Shown: one piece after another, positions 19,969-31,747 of the stretch | Layout: each line of letters starts with the position of its first letter | Position numbering within the stretch: position 1 is the stretch's first letter | From: Lolium rigidum | Taxonomy: Eukaryota > Streptophyta > Magnoliopsida > Poales > Poaceae | Assembly (NCBI RefSeq): GCF_022539505.1 | Contig: NC_061513.1 | Coordinates: 352,265,696-352,329,695 of the forward strand | DNA: 64,000 nucleotides | Direction of reading: 5' to 3' | Position numbers and translations under genes: made by a program | Notes under the pieces: generated by a model | What the model saw: only the letters and a program-made list of their open reading frames with translations | What the model was told of the DNA's origin: nothing | The model's database searches: none

Positions 19969-22540
19969 GTTACGCTCGTCCCGAGCAGGTAAAACGATAA
20001 CAAAGATAATTTCTGAAGTGACATGCCATCATAACCTTGATCATACTATTTGTAAGCATATGTAATGAATGCAGCGATCAAAACAATGGTAATGACATGA
20101 GTAAACAAGTGAATCATAAAGCAAAGACTTTTCATGAATAGTACTTCAAGACAAGCATCAATAAGTCTTGCATAAGAGTTAACTCATAAAGCAATAAATC
20201 AAAGTAAAGGTATTGAAGCAACACAAAGGAAGATTAAGTTTCAGCGGTTGCTTTCAACTTGTAACATGTATATCTCATGGATAATTGTCAACATAGAGTA
20301 ATATAACAAGTACAATATGCAAGTATGTAGGAATCAATGCACAGTTCACACAAGTGTTTGCTTCTTGAGGTGGAGAGAGATAGGTGAACTGACTCAACAT
20401 AAAAGTAAAGAGAATGGTCCTTCAAAGAGGAAAGCATCGATTGCTATATTTGTGCTAGAGCTTTTATTTTGAAAACATGAAACAATTTTGTCAACGGTAG
20501 TAATAAAGCATATGAGTTATGAAAATTATATCTTACAAGTTGCAAGCCTCATGCATAGTATACTAATAGTGCCCGCACCTTGTCCTAATTAGCTTGGACT
20601 ACCGGATCTTTGCAATGCACATGTTTTAACCAAGTGTCACAATGGGGTACCTCCATGCCGCCTGTACAAAGGTTTAAGGAGAAAGCTCGCATTTTGGATT
20701 TCTCGCTTTTGATTATTCTCAACTTAGACATCCATACCGGGACAACATGGACAACTGATAATGGACTCCTCTTTAATGCATAAGCATGTGGCAACAATTA
20801 TTATTCTCATATGAGATTGAGGATATATGTCCAAAACTGAAACTTCCACCATGAATCATGGCTTTAGTTAGCGGCCCAATGTTCTTCTCTAACAATATGC
20901 ATGCTCCAACCATTAAGGTGGTAGATCTCTCTTACTTCAGACAAGACGGACATGCATAGCAACTCACATGATATTCAATAAAGAATAGTTGATGGCGTCC
21001 CCAGAAACATGGTTATCGCACAACAAGCAACTTAATAAGACATAAAGTGCACAAGTACATATTCAATACCACAATAGTTTTTAAGCTATTTGTCCCATGA
21101 GCTATATATTGCAAAGGTGAATGATGGAATTTTAAAGGTAGCACTCAAGCAATTTACTTTGGAATGGCGGATAAATACCATGTAGTAGGTAGGTATGGTG
21201 GACACAAATGGCATAGTGGTTGGCTCAAGGATTTTGGATGCATGAGAAGTATTCCCTCTCTATACAAGGTTTAGGCTAGCAAGGTTATTTGAAACAAACA
21301 CAAGGATGAACGGTGCAGAAAAACTCACATAAAAGACATATTGTAAACATTATAAGACTCTACACCGTCTTCCTTGTTGTTCAAAACTCAATACTAGATA
21401 TTATCTAGACTCTAGAGAAACCAAATATGCAAACCAAATTAGCAAGATCTAAGTGTTTCTTCATTAATGGGTGCAAAGTATATGATGCAAGGGCTTAAAC
21501 ATGAGCACAACAATTGCCAAGTATCAAATTATCCAAGACATTTTAGAATTACTACATGTAGTATTTTCCAATTCCAACCATATAACAAATTAACGAAGAA
21601 GAAACTTCGCCATGAATACTATGAGTAGAGCCTAAGGACATACTTGTCCATATGCTACAGCGGAGCGTGTCTCTCTCCCATAAAGTGAATGCTAGGATCC
21701 ATTTTATTCAAACAAAACAAAAACAAAAACAAACCGACGCTCCAAGCAAAGTGCATAAGATGTAACGGAATAAAAATATAGTTTCAGGGGAGGAACCTGA
21801 TAATGTTGTCGATGAAGAAGGGGATGCATTGGGCATCCCCAAGCTTAGACGCTTGAGTCTTCTTAGAATATGCAGGGGTGAACCACCGGGGCATCCCCAT
21901 GCTTAGAGCTTTCACTCTCCTTGATCATATTGCATCATACTCCTCTCTTGATCCTTGAAAACTTCCTCCACACCAAACTCGAAACAACTCATTAGAGGGT
22001 TAGTGCACCATAAAAATTAACATGTTCAGAGGTGACATAATCATTCTTAACACTTCTGGACATTGCATAAAGCTACTGGACATTAATGGATCAAAGAAAT
22101 TCATCCAACATAGCAAAAGAGGCAATGCGAAATAAAAAGGCAGAATCTATCAAAACAGAACAGTCCGTAAATATGGATTTTATTAGGCCACCAGACTTGC
22201 TCAAATGAAAATACCCAAATTTAATGAAAGTTGCGTACATATCTGAGGATCATGCACGTAAATTGGCTTAATTTTCTGAGCTACCTACAGGGAGATAGAC
22301 CCAGATTCGTGACAGCAAAGAAATGCGGAACTGCGCAAGTAATCCAAATCTAGTACTTACTTTACTATCAAAGACTTTACTTGGCACAACAAAACTCAAA
22401 ACTAAGATAAGTAGAGGTTGCTACAGTAGTAAACAACTTCCAAGACACAAATATAAAACAAAGTGCTGTAGTAAAAACATGGGTTGTCTCCCATAAGCGC
22501 TTTTCTTTAACGCCTTTCAGCTAGGCGCAGAAAGTGTAAC
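19969..22540. other. Internal non-coding region of the nested element
   Basis: AT-rich, without any ORF that resembles pol or gag. Two extra polypurine-tract-like copies lie near 21832 and 21890. There is no sign of a further insertion. Confidence 0.6.
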
Positions 22541-23107
22541 TCAAGTATTATCGAGAGATGGAGCATCAACATCATAACCAGGGGTGTTGGGTGTTTTTTC
22601 AACCATGCATTGTATATTATCTATGTAAGTTTCAGAGGCTCCCTTTTCATTAGTCTTAGGCTTGCTATTCTCATCAAACAAATTTTCAGGAACAAGCCAA
22701 GCATAGTTATTTTCTAGTGCATCATTCATAGCTAGGAGTTTACATGGTATTGGTGCTTTGATCTCCCCACCATCATTAATAAAAACTTTTCTAGCTTCTA
22801 TAGCTATATCTTCAAATTCTCGCACTAAGACTTTTAGAACAAAATCTCTCTTCTCTCCCCGCTCCATATCAGAAAGTGTAAGAAACATGTGTTGTATCAT
22901 GGGGTTGAGACTAATAAATCTAGCTTCCATCATGCGTACCAAACAAATAGTGGCATCTTCATAAGTAGGGACAGCTTTTGCAAGTGGTATATCTTTAAGA
23001 TCTTCATGCATACTAACATGGGTGAAAAATTCTTCTATATTATCTCTTCCAATTATAGACCCTTGTCCCACAGGTATATCTTTTACAGTAAAATTAAGAG
23101 GAAACAT
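22541..23107 (-). CDS. Small ORF of the nested element (gag-like position, function unknown)
   Basis: An intact 188-codon frame starts with MFPLNFTVKDIPVGQGS about 200 bases downstream of the primer site, where gag normally begins. The protein is acidic, has no zinc knuckle and no protease motif, and contains LDNT at its end and MMEARFISLNPMIQHMF in the middle. It may be a remnant or derived form of an Athila-type gag N-terminus, or a protein specific to this non-autonomous family. Codon use is AT-rich like the Athila-like element. That it is uninterrupted although the flanking LTRs differ by over 2% suggests either chance or recent selection before insertion. Confidence 0.5.
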   Translation of the reverse strand: MFPLNFTVKDIPVGQGSIIGRDNIEEFFTHVSMHEDLKDIPLAKAVPTYEDATICLVRMMEARFISLNPMIQHMFLTLSDMERGEKRDFVLKVLVREFEDIAIEARKVFINDGGEIKAPIPCKLLAMNDALENNYAWLVPENLFDENSKPKTNEKGASETYIDNIQCMVEKTPNTPGYDVDAPSLDNT

Positions 23108-23312
23108 GTTGAAATAAGTAAAGCAAATGCAAGTAACTAATTTTTTTGTGTTTTTGATATAGAGTGCAAGATAGTAAATAAAGTAAAACTAGCAACTAAT
23201 TTTTTGTGTTTTGATATAATGCAGCAAACAAAGTAGTAAATAAAATAAAGCAAGACAAAAACAAAGTAAAGAGATTGAGAAGTGGAGACTCCCCTTGCAG
23301 CGTGTCTTGATC

Positions 23313-23329
23313 TCCCCGGCAACGGCGCC
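23313..23329 (-). other. Primer binding site (tRNA-Asp type) of the nested element
   Basis: The minus strand reads GGCGCCGTTGCCGGGGA shortly after the LTR end at 23343, complementary to the 3' end of plant tRNA-Asp (CCCCGGCAACGGCGCC). Confidence 0.8.
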
Positions 23330-23342
23330 GAGAAAAAGAGCT

Positions 23343-24928
23343 TGATGGCGTGTAACTCACACGTTCGTTGGGAACCCCAAGAGGAAGGTATGATGCGCAC
23401 AGCAGCAAGTTTTCCCTCGGAAAGAAACCAAGGTTTATCGAACCGGGAGGAGCCAAGAAGCACATTGAAGGTTGATGGCGGCGGGATGTAGTGCGGCGCA
23501 ACACCGGGGATTCCGGCACCAACGTGGAACCCGCACAACACAACCAAAGTACTTTGCCCCAACGAAACGAGTGAGGTTGTCAATCTCACCGGCTTGCTGT
23601 AACAAAGGATTAACCGTATTGTGTGGAAGATGATTGTTTGCGAGAGAAAACAATAAAACAAGTATTGCAACAGATTTGTATTTCAGGTGACCGGGGTCCA
23701 CGAGTTCACTAGAGGTGTCTCTCCCATAAGATAAAAGCATGTTGGGTGAACAAATTACAGTCGGGCAATTGACAAATAGAGAGGGCATAACAATGCACAT
23801 ACATGTCATGATAAGTACAGTTAGATTTAATTGGGCATTACGACAAAGTACATAGACCGCTATCCAACTGCATCTATGCCTAAAAAGTCCACCTTCAGGT
23901 TATCGTCCGAACCCCCTCCAGTATTAAGTTGCTAACAACGGACAATTGCAGTAAGTATTGCGCGTAATGTAATCAACAACTACATCCTCGGACATAGCAT
24001 CAATGTTTTATCCCTAGTGGCAACAGCACATCCATAACCTTAGGGGTTTCTATCACTCCCCCAGATTCATGGAGACATGAACCCACTATCGAGCATAAAT
24101 ACTCCCTCTTGGAGTTACTAGCATCAACTTGGCCAGAGCCTCTACTAATAACGGAGAGCATGCAAGATCATAAACAACACATAGGTAATAACTTGATAAT
24201 TAACATAACATGGTATTCTCTATCCATCGGATCCCGACAAACACTACATATAGCATTACGGATAGATGATCTTGATCATGTTAGGCAGCTCACAAGATCC
24301 AACAATGAAGCACAATGAGGAGAAGACAACCATCTAGCTACTGCTATGGACCCATAGTCCGGGGGTGAACTACTCACTCATCACTCCGGAGGCGACCATG
24401 GCGGTGTAGAGTCCTCCGGGAGATGAATCCCCTCTCCGGCAGGGTGCCGGAGGAGATCTCCGAATCCCCCGAGATGGGATTGGCGGCGGCGGCGTCTCTG
24501 GAAGGTTTTCCGTATCGTGGTTTTTTCGCCTCAGGGGTTTCGCGACGGAGGCTTTAAGTAGGCGGAAGGGCGGAGTCGGAGCGCTGACGAGGGGCCCACA
24601 CCATAGGGCGGCGCGGCCCCCCCTTGGCCGTGCGGCCCTATGGTGGCGGCGCCTCGTCGCCCCACTTCGTATCCCTTTCGGTCTTCTGGAAGGTTCGTGG
24701 CAAAATAGGACCCTGGGTCTTGATTTCGTCCAATTCCGAGAATATTTCGTTACTAGGATTTCGAAACCAAAAACAGCAGAAAACAGACAAGCGACACTTC
24801 GGCATCTTGTTAATAGGTTAGTTCCAGAAAATGCACGAATATGACATAAAGTGTGCATAAAACATGTAGGTATCATCAATAATATGGCATGGAACATAAG
24901 AAATTATCGATACGTCGGAGACGTATCA
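23343..24928 (-). repeat. 5' LTR of the nested element
   Basis: About 1,586 bp with TG...CA ends, matching 18357-19953. Confidence 0.9.
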
Positions 24929-24933
24929 TGTCT

Positions 24934-25004
24934 CGTGTCAGCCTGCAAGATTCCACCAACCCTAAGCCCCTATCGGAGGGCATTGCCGAGGAGCACCCTT
25001 GACA
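24934..25004 (+). repeat. 3' LTR of the gag-protease gypsy element, remaining part
   Basis: 71 bases equal to 9283-9353, which complete the LTR and are followed by the GTACC duplication. Confidence 0.9.
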
Positions 25005-25009
25005 GTACC

Positions 25010-25276
25010 CTTTAGTCCCGGTTCGTGTCCCCAACAGGGACTAAAGGTATTTCCAGGTTTTTGCCTCCCCATGCACTGTAAAATAGAAACGAAAATGATA
25101 GAAAATTCAAAAAATAAAATGTTTTCAGATTCTTGTATGTTATGCAACCTACTATTAGGCAAAATTAATAAATTTGAATTTTCACTTTTTTTGCAAAAAC
25201 GTTTTGAAAAATGGTAAAACCGCAATAACTTTTGCATACGACGTCGAAAAAAACGTATAATATATCAAAAAAATCC
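25010..25276 (+). mobile_element. CACTA 5' fragment (short form) between units A and B, right half
   Basis: It continues 8735-8804 across the insertion, with CTTTAGTCCCGGTT repeats and then the AT-rich interior up to AAATCC. Confidence 0.75.
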
Positions 25277-25379
25277 TGGAAAAAAGTTACCACGAGAGCT
25301 TCAAACATAGCCTAGAGAGCTAAAATTTAGTTAGCACCCCTCATGATTAGTTGCTAGTGCTAAAACTAAAAGTGACTAC
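25277..25379 (+). repeat. Start of tandem unit B, left of the Athila-like insertion
   Basis: 103 bases matching the start of units A and C. They end with ACTAC, the target duplication of the next element. Confidence 0.85.
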
Positions 25380-26891
25380 TGATACGTCCATTTTGCATCA
25401 CTATTTTATATCATAATTTACTGTTATTCATTGATATATTTTATATTTAGAGATGATACTTATGTTATTTCATCTATTTTGCATGTTTCATGATTATTGG
25501 AGAATCGCGCACCGGAGTCAGGATTCTGCTGGAAAAAGCACCGTCAGAATGCAATATTTCGGAAGATCAACAATTGACGGAAATTACACGGAAAATCTTA
25601 TTTTTCCAGAAGACGGAGATAGCCAAAAGGAGGAGCCGAGGAGGGCCGCCATGGGCCGCCCCATAGGCCGGCGCGGGCTCAGGCCTGGCCGCGCCGCCTT
25701 GTGGGGAGGGGGCCCACAGCCCCCTCTGGCCTCCTCTCCTTCGCGTACTTCTTCGTCCCGAAAACCTAAGCTCCAGAGGATAATCGCGAAGAGTCACAGC
25801 CGCCTCTGCGGGGCGGAAAACACCAGAGAGAAAAGAGCTCTCCGGCAGGCTAAAATCTTCCTGGTAAATTCCCTCCCGGAGGGGGAAATCGACGCCATCG
25901 TCACCGTCATCGAGCTGGACATCATTGGGGTCATCATCACCATCATCTCCATCATCATCACCGCCATCTCCACCGCTGCACCTCATCACCGCTGTAACAT
26001 CTAGGGTTGAATCTTGATTGTTTGATAGGGGAAACTCTCCCGGTATTGATTACTACTTGTTATTGATGCTATTGAGTGAAACCATTGAACCAAGGTTTAT
26101 GTTCAGATTGTTATTCATCATCATATCACCTCTGATCATGTTCCATATGATGTCTCGTGAGTAGTTCGTTTAGTTCTTGAGGACATGGGTGAAGTCTAAA
26201 TGTTAGTAGTGAATTATGTTGGGTAATATTCAATGTTATGATATTTAAGTTGTGGTGTTATTCTTCTAGTGGTGTTATGTGAACATCGACTACATGATAC
26301 TTCACCTTTATGGGCCTAGGGGAATACATCTTGTATTCGTTTGCTAATTGCGGGGTTGCCGGAGTGACAGAAACCTGAACCCCCGTTGGTATATCGATGC
26401 GGGGAGGGATAGCGAGGATCTCGAGTTTAAGGTCGTGGTTAGATTTATCTTAATTACTTTCTTGTATTTGCGGATGCTTGCAAGGGGTATAATCAAAAGT
26501 ATGTATTAGTCCTAGGAAGGGCGGTGCATTAGCATAGGTTCACCCACACAACACTTATCAAAACAATGAAGATTAATCAGCTATATGAAGCGAAAGCACT
26601 AGACTAAATTCCCGTGTGTCCTCAAGAACGTTTGGTCATTATAAGTAAATAAACCGGCTTGTCCTTTGTGCTAAAAACGATTGGGCCACTCACTGCAATT
26701 ATTACTCTCACACTTTACTTACTTGTACTTTATTCATCTGCTATATCAAAACCCCCTGAATACTTGTCTGTGAGCATTTACAGTGAATCCTTCATCGAAA
26801 CTGCTTGTCAACACCTTCTGCTCCTCGTTGGGTTCGACACTCTTATTTATCAAAAGTACTACGATACACCCCCTATACTTTTGGGTCATCA
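25380..26891 (+). repeat. 5' LTR of the Athila-like element
   Basis: Starts TGATACGTCCATTTTGCATC and ends GGGTCATCA. It contains the GC-rich module at 25660-25705, partly degraded on its right arm, and a (CATCAT)-rich stretch near 25930-25970. Confidence 0.9.
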
Positions 26892-26902
26892 AGACTATTT
26901 TC

Positions 26903-26920
26903 TGGCGCCGTTGCCGGGGA
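26903..26920 (+). other. Primer binding site, tRNA-Asp
   Basis: TGGCGCCGTTGCCGGGGA is complementary to the 3' end of plant tRNA-Asp and lies 11 bases after the LTR, as in Athila elements. Confidence 0.88.
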
Positions 26921-26975
26921 GTGAAGCGCTATTGGTAAGTGGAATTGGTAAGGGAATTGGTAAGTGGAATTCAGT

Positions 26976-28084
26976 ATGGAGAGGTCTTCTCTTGAATTCC
27001 TCTTTGGAAAATCTACTACTGCAACGGTAGTGGATGAGGCGCCAAGTGAGAAAGAGGTTCCATACAAAATACCTATGAAAATTATTGAACGTGTTGTGGA
27101 TAACCGCTATGAAGGGGATGGAACTGTCCATCCTGGAGATCATTTAATGTTTTTACATGAATTATGCGGGTTATTCAAATGTGCAAGTATTGCTATGGAT
27201 GAAGTTAGGAAGAAACTATTCTCTATATCGCTGTCTGGTAAAGCAGCGCACTGGTATAAATTGTTGAAGAATAGGGATTCTCTTGATTGGGAGGACATTG
27301 TGCCTTTATTTTATTCTAAATTCTATCCTCCAAGTGAAATTCACAAAGATCGGAACCGCATGTATAGTTTCTGGCCTCATGATGGAGAGAGTATTGCCCA
27401 AGCATGGGGGAGATTGAAGTCTTTAATGCTCAAATGCCCCATTCATGAGCTTCCTGGTAATATTATTATTGATAATTTCTATGCAAGACTGTCTTTTCAA
27501 GATAAGACCTTGCTGGATACTTCTTGTTCTGGATCATTTACACGCAACAAATAAGAGTTTAAAAGGGACCTTCTTGATCGGATCCAGGAGAATACTGAAG
27601 GATGGGAGAACGACAAAGATAGAGAGTCAGGTATAAACTACGATTATAAATGCATTGAAGTTTTTATGGATACTGATAAATTTCGTAATATGAGTGCTAC
27701 TTATGGTCTTGATTCTCAAGTCGTTGCAAATTTTTATAAAGATTTTGCCTCTCACATTGAATTGCCTAGGAAGAATTTTGATAAGTATCATGAACCGTAT
27801 AAAGATAAAACTGATCCATCTATAAATAAATGTGCTATAATTGAAACTGTTGATCATATTCTTCCTGAAGCTTATATTGAAAAAACTCCTTTCCCTGCTA
27901 AAATGAAGGAGTATTCTGTTATAACTAGTGCGGTTAATAAAAGTGCAACGTCCTTTCCCTGCTAAAATGAAGGAGTATTCTGTTATAACTAGTGCGGTTA
28001 ATAAAAGTGCAAAGAAACCTATAGAACCTGAAGAACAAATAAAAGTTGAACCTGCTATTGCAATAGTTAAAGATCTTGTGATCT
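26976..28084 (+). pseudogene. gag of the Athila-like element, disrupted
   Basis: From ATG 26976 the frame encodes a capsid domain with SISLSGKAAHWYKLL and LFYSKFYPPSEIHKDRNRMY, the usual retrotransposon gag pattern, in about the first 190 residues. A TAA at 27552-27554 interrupts it; the same frame continues to about 27950. There a 64-base tandem duplication (copies start at 27887 and 27951) shifts the frame, and a one-base change near 28084 shifts it again. The frame expected to link gag to protease is therefore lost. No classic CCHC knuckle was identified. Confidence 0.85.
27887..28012 (+). repeat. 64-base tandem duplication inside gag
   Basis: TCCTTTCCCTGCTAAAATGA and the sequence that follows are present twice at a period of 64 bases. 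The second copy lacks only the last two bases. Since 64 is not a multiple of three, the duplication is a frameshift mutation. Confidence 0.9.
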
Positions 28085-28097
28085 GAAAATGTAGAAG

Positions 28098-29936
28098 ATG
28101 GTCATATTATTTTCACGTGAAGATGCTTCTAATATTGTTTCGCATCCTAATAAGTCTAGGAAAGCCAGTGTTCCTATGCTCTATGTTAGAATTGGTGATC
28201 ATTGTTATTATGGTTTATGCGACATTGGTGCAGGTATTAGTGCCATTCCTTATGAGCTTTATACGGAGATCATGCATGAAATTAGTTCTTGTGAACTTGA
28301 AGATATTGATGTGGTTATTCGGCTAGCTAATAGAGAAACTATCTCTCCTATTGGTATTGTTCGAGATGTGGAAGTTCTATGTGGTAAGATTAAATATCCT
28401 GCTGACTTTTTGGTACTTGGTTCTGCTGCTAGTAAGTCTTGTCCTATTATTTTTGATAGACCTTTCCTAAATACTTGTGGAGCTGTTATAGATTGCAAGA
28501 AGGAAAAAATAGTGACTAAATTTGCTAGTGAATCTTATGAGTTTAATTTCTCTAAATTTGCCAAAACTCCTTATAAAGCTGATTTGCCTAATAATGACTT
28601 TAGAGTTGAACAGTGTGCGTCTATTGCTCTTGCTCCTAATAATCCTTTGCAGCAACATTTGGAGGATAGTGAGAGTGAAGTCTTTAGGGAAGAAAGAAAT
28701 GAGCTTGGTGAAATTTTCCTTCGTCAACCTATTCTTAAACATGACTTGCAGGTTGAAGATTTAGGTACAACACCACCACCAAAGGAAGATCCTGTTTTTG
28801 ATTTAAAACTGTTGCCTGGTAATCTTAAGTATGCTCATATTGATGATAAGAAAATATATCCTGTTATTATTAGTTCTAAGCTTTCAGATTTCGAGGAAGA
28901 AAGGTTATTGGAAATATTGAAGAAACACCGAGGAGCTATTGGCTACACTCTTGACGACTTGAAGGGGATTTCTCCCTCTATTTGCCAACATGCTATCAAC
29001 ATGGAAGATGATGCAAAGCCTATTGTTGAACATCAGCGTCGTCTAATTCCTAAGATGAAGGATGTGGTAAGGAATGAGGTATTAAAACTTCTTGAAGCTG
29101 GTATTATATATCCTATTGTTGATAGTAGATGGGTTAGTCCTGTGCATTGTGTTCCTAAGAAAGGAGGAATGACTGTTGTGCCTAATGATAATGATGAGCT
29201 CATCCCTCAAAGAGTAGTTGTAGGGTATAGAATGTGCATTGATTATCGAAAAGTTAATAAGGTTACTAAGAAAGATCATTACCCTTTACCCTTTATTGAT
29301 CAAATGTTAGAAAGGTTGTCTAAAAATACTCATTTTTGCTTTCTTGATGGTTATTCTGGGTTTTCACAAATTGCTGTTAAAACTAAAGATCAAGAGAAAA
29401 CCACTTTCACTTGTCCCTATGGAACTTATGCTTATAGGCGTATGCGTTTATGTAATGCTCCTGCTACTTTTCAAAGATGCATGTCTGCTATTTTTCATGG
29501 CTTTTGTGAGAATATTGTAGAGGTATTCATGGATGATTTTTCTGTCTATGGGAATTCTTTTGATAATTGCTTGCGAAACCTTGATAAAGTATTGCAGAGA
29601 TGTGAAGAAACTAACCTTGTTCTTAATTGGGAGAAATGACACTTTATGGTTGATGAAGGAATTGTATTGGGACATAAAATTTCCGAGAGAGGTATTGAAG
29701 TTGATAGAGCTAAAGTTGAAGCAATTGAGAAGATGCCCTATCGTAGGGATGTTAAAGGTATTCGTAGTGTTCTTGGTCATGCTGGGTTTTATAGGAGATT
29801 TATTAAAGATTTCTCCAAGATTTCAAACCCTCTTACTAATCTTCTTCAAAAAGATGTACCTTTTGTTTTTGATGATGATTGTAAGGAAGCTTTTGAAACT
29901 CTAAAGAAAGCCTTAACAAGCTGCTCTCGTAGTTGA
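28098..29936 (+). pseudogene. pol, protease and reverse transcriptase part of the Athila-like element
   Basis: One frame encodes the protease (LCDIGAGISAIPYELY, active Asp at about residue 42) and the reverse transcriptase: RWVSPVHCVPKKGG, CIDYRKVNKVT, FLDGYSGFSQI and the catalytic VFMDDFSVYG. The conserved stretch between YRRM and LCNAPATFQ is two residues short, with a single Arg where PFG normally stands, which should damage the enzyme. A TGA at 29637-29639 stands in place of a codon; the same frame continues to 29936 with LGHKISERGIEVD and the RT connection region. A one-base shift near 29925 ends it. Confidence 0.9.
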
Positions 29937-31747
29937 ACCTCCTGATTGGAACTTACCTTTTGAAATTATGTGTGATGCTAGTGATTTTGTTGTAGGCGCT
30001 GTTCTTGGACAGCGAGTAGATAAAAAATTGAATGTTATTCATTATGCTAGCAAAACTCTTGATGCTGCTCAAAGAAATTATGCTACAACTGAAAAAGAAT
30101 TATTAGCTGTAGTTTTTTGCTTGTGACAAGTTTAGATCCTATATTGTTGATTCAAAAGTTACGATTCATACTGATCATGCTGCAATTAGATACCTTATGG
30201 AAACGAAAGAGGCTAAGCCAAGGCTTATTAGATGGGTGCTTCTTTTGCAAGAATTTGATTTACATATTATAGATAGGAAAGGTGCTGATAATCCTGTTGC
30301 TGATAATTTGTCTAGATTGGAAAATATTGCTTATGATCCTGTTCCTGTTAATGATAGTTTTCCAAATGAACAATTGGTTGTAATAAAGGTGAGCTCGCGA
30401 GATAGTCCTTGGTACGCTGATTATGCTAACTTTATTGTATCAAAGTACTTGCCTCCAACCTTTTCAGCTCAGCAAAGGAGGAAATTCTTTTATGACTTGA
30501 GGCATTATTTTTGGGATGAACCACACTTATATAAAGAAGGAGTAGATGGTATTCTGCGAAGATGTGTTCCCGAATATGAACAACAAGAGATATTGAGTAA
30601 GTGTCATGGTAGTGTTTATGGAGGACATCACGCCGGAGATAGAACCGCGCAAAAGGTTCTACTATCAGGTTTTTATTGGCCAACTCTCTTCAAAGATGCA
30701 AGAAAGTTTATTTTATCTTGTGATGAATGTCAAAGGGTTGGTAATATCTCCAGACGCAATGAAATGCCTATGAATTATACTCTTGTTATTAAACCATTCG
30801 ATTGTTGGGGATTTGACTTCATGGGTCCTTTCCCTTCTTCAGAAGGTAACACTCATATACTTGTCGTTGTTGATTATGTTACTAAATGGGTGGAAGCCAT
30901 ACCCACAAAAAGTGCTGATGGTGAGACCTCTTTAAGAATGCTTTTAGATATTATTTTTCCTAGATTTGGAGTTCCTAGATATCTTATGACTGATGGAGGT
31001 TCTCATTTTATTCATGGTGGTTTTAGAAAAACTCTTGCTAAATATGGTATTAATCATAGGATTGCTTCCGCTTATCATCCTCAAACTAGTGGGCAAGTAG
31101 AATTATCAAATAGAGAGATTAAATCTATCTTGCAAAAGACCGTTAATAAATCTAGAAAGAACTGGGCTATTAAATTGAAGGAAGCACTATGGGCTTATAG
31201 AACTGCTTATAAAAATCCCATGGCTATGTCACCGTATAAAATGGTTTATGGGAAAGCTTGTCATCTACCTTTAGAACTAGAGCACAAAGCTTATTGGGCT
31301 GTAAGAGAACTAAATAAAGATCCTAAACTTGTCGGTAAGAAGAGATTGCTACAATTGAGTTCTCTAGATGAATGGAGAAGTGAAGCTTATGAAAATGCTA
31401 AACTCTTTAAAGAGAAAGTTAAGAAATGGCATGATAGAAGAATTATCAAAAGAGAATTTAATGTTGGGGATAAAGTCCTATTGTATCGGTCTGGTCTCAG
31501 ATTTTTTGCAGGGAAATTACTCTCAAAATGGGAAGGACCATATGTCATTGTGGAGGTGTATCGTTCAGGGGCAATTAAAATTAGCTCTCTGCAAGGTAAT
31601 GCCACACAAGTGGTGAATGGACAAAGACTCAAGCATTATATCTCTGGTGATTCTTATAATGAAGATGTTGATGTTATTCGAGTGGTAACTCCGGAAGCCT
31701 TCATCAAAGGCCAAGTTGACAGTTCTGCAGAGTTCGACTTTGAATAG
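29937..31747 (+). pseudogene. pol, RNase H and integrase part of the Athila-like element
   Basis: RNase H starts in another frame after the shift (CDASDFVVGAVLGQR) and is broken again by an extra T in a T-run near 30117. From 30197 the frame is open for 516 codons to TAG 31747. It holds the RNase H end ([10 protein letters not shown]), an HHCC zinc finger (His 137 and 144, Cys 175 and 178) and an integrase core with Asp 207 (FDFMGPFP), Asp 266 (LMTDGGSHF) and Glu 302, spaced D-35-E, all numbered from 30197. The C-terminal region includes [16 protein letters not shown], typical for gypsy integrase tails. The integrase part alone appears undamaged. Confidence 0.9.

Larger units (their letters stand above)
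18357..24928 (-). mobile_element. Nested minus-strand gypsy-type LTR retrotransposon, nearly non-coding
   Basis: It is 6,572 bp long and flanked by TGTCT (18352-18356 and 24929-24933). Long LTRs of ~1.59 kb begin TGATACGTCTCCGACG and end GCCATCA on the minus strand. A tRNA-Asp type primer site and a GC-rich polypurine tract are in the right places. The internal 3.4 kb contains only one ORF of 188 codons, so it is non-autonomous. Size, LTR length and a single small ORF resemble the barley/wheat Sabrina type, but I offer that only as a guess. Confidence 0.9.
8810..25004 (+). mobile_element. Non-autonomous Ty3/gypsy retrotransposon (gag-protease only) with antisense gene, split by a nested element
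   Basis: Both LTRs are 544 bp once the inserted element 18357-24928 and one TGTCT are removed. The target duplication GTACC flanks the whole (8805-8809 and 25005-25009). Without the insertion the element is about 9.6 kb. A primer site follows the 5' LTR. The plus strand encodes gag and an aspartic protease but no reverse transcriptase, RNase H or integrase, so replication would need a partner element. Between protease and 3' LTR lie minus-strand gene remnants with intron-like interruptions and then hairpin modules. By eye the LTRs differ at about ten positions, indicating a fairly recent insertion. Confidence 0.9.

Noticed and set aside
25453..26004. 183-codon ORF in the Athila-like LTR
   Set aside because: It lies wholly in the LTR, covers the GC-rich inverted repeat and CATCAT repeats, and is broken in the partner LTR.
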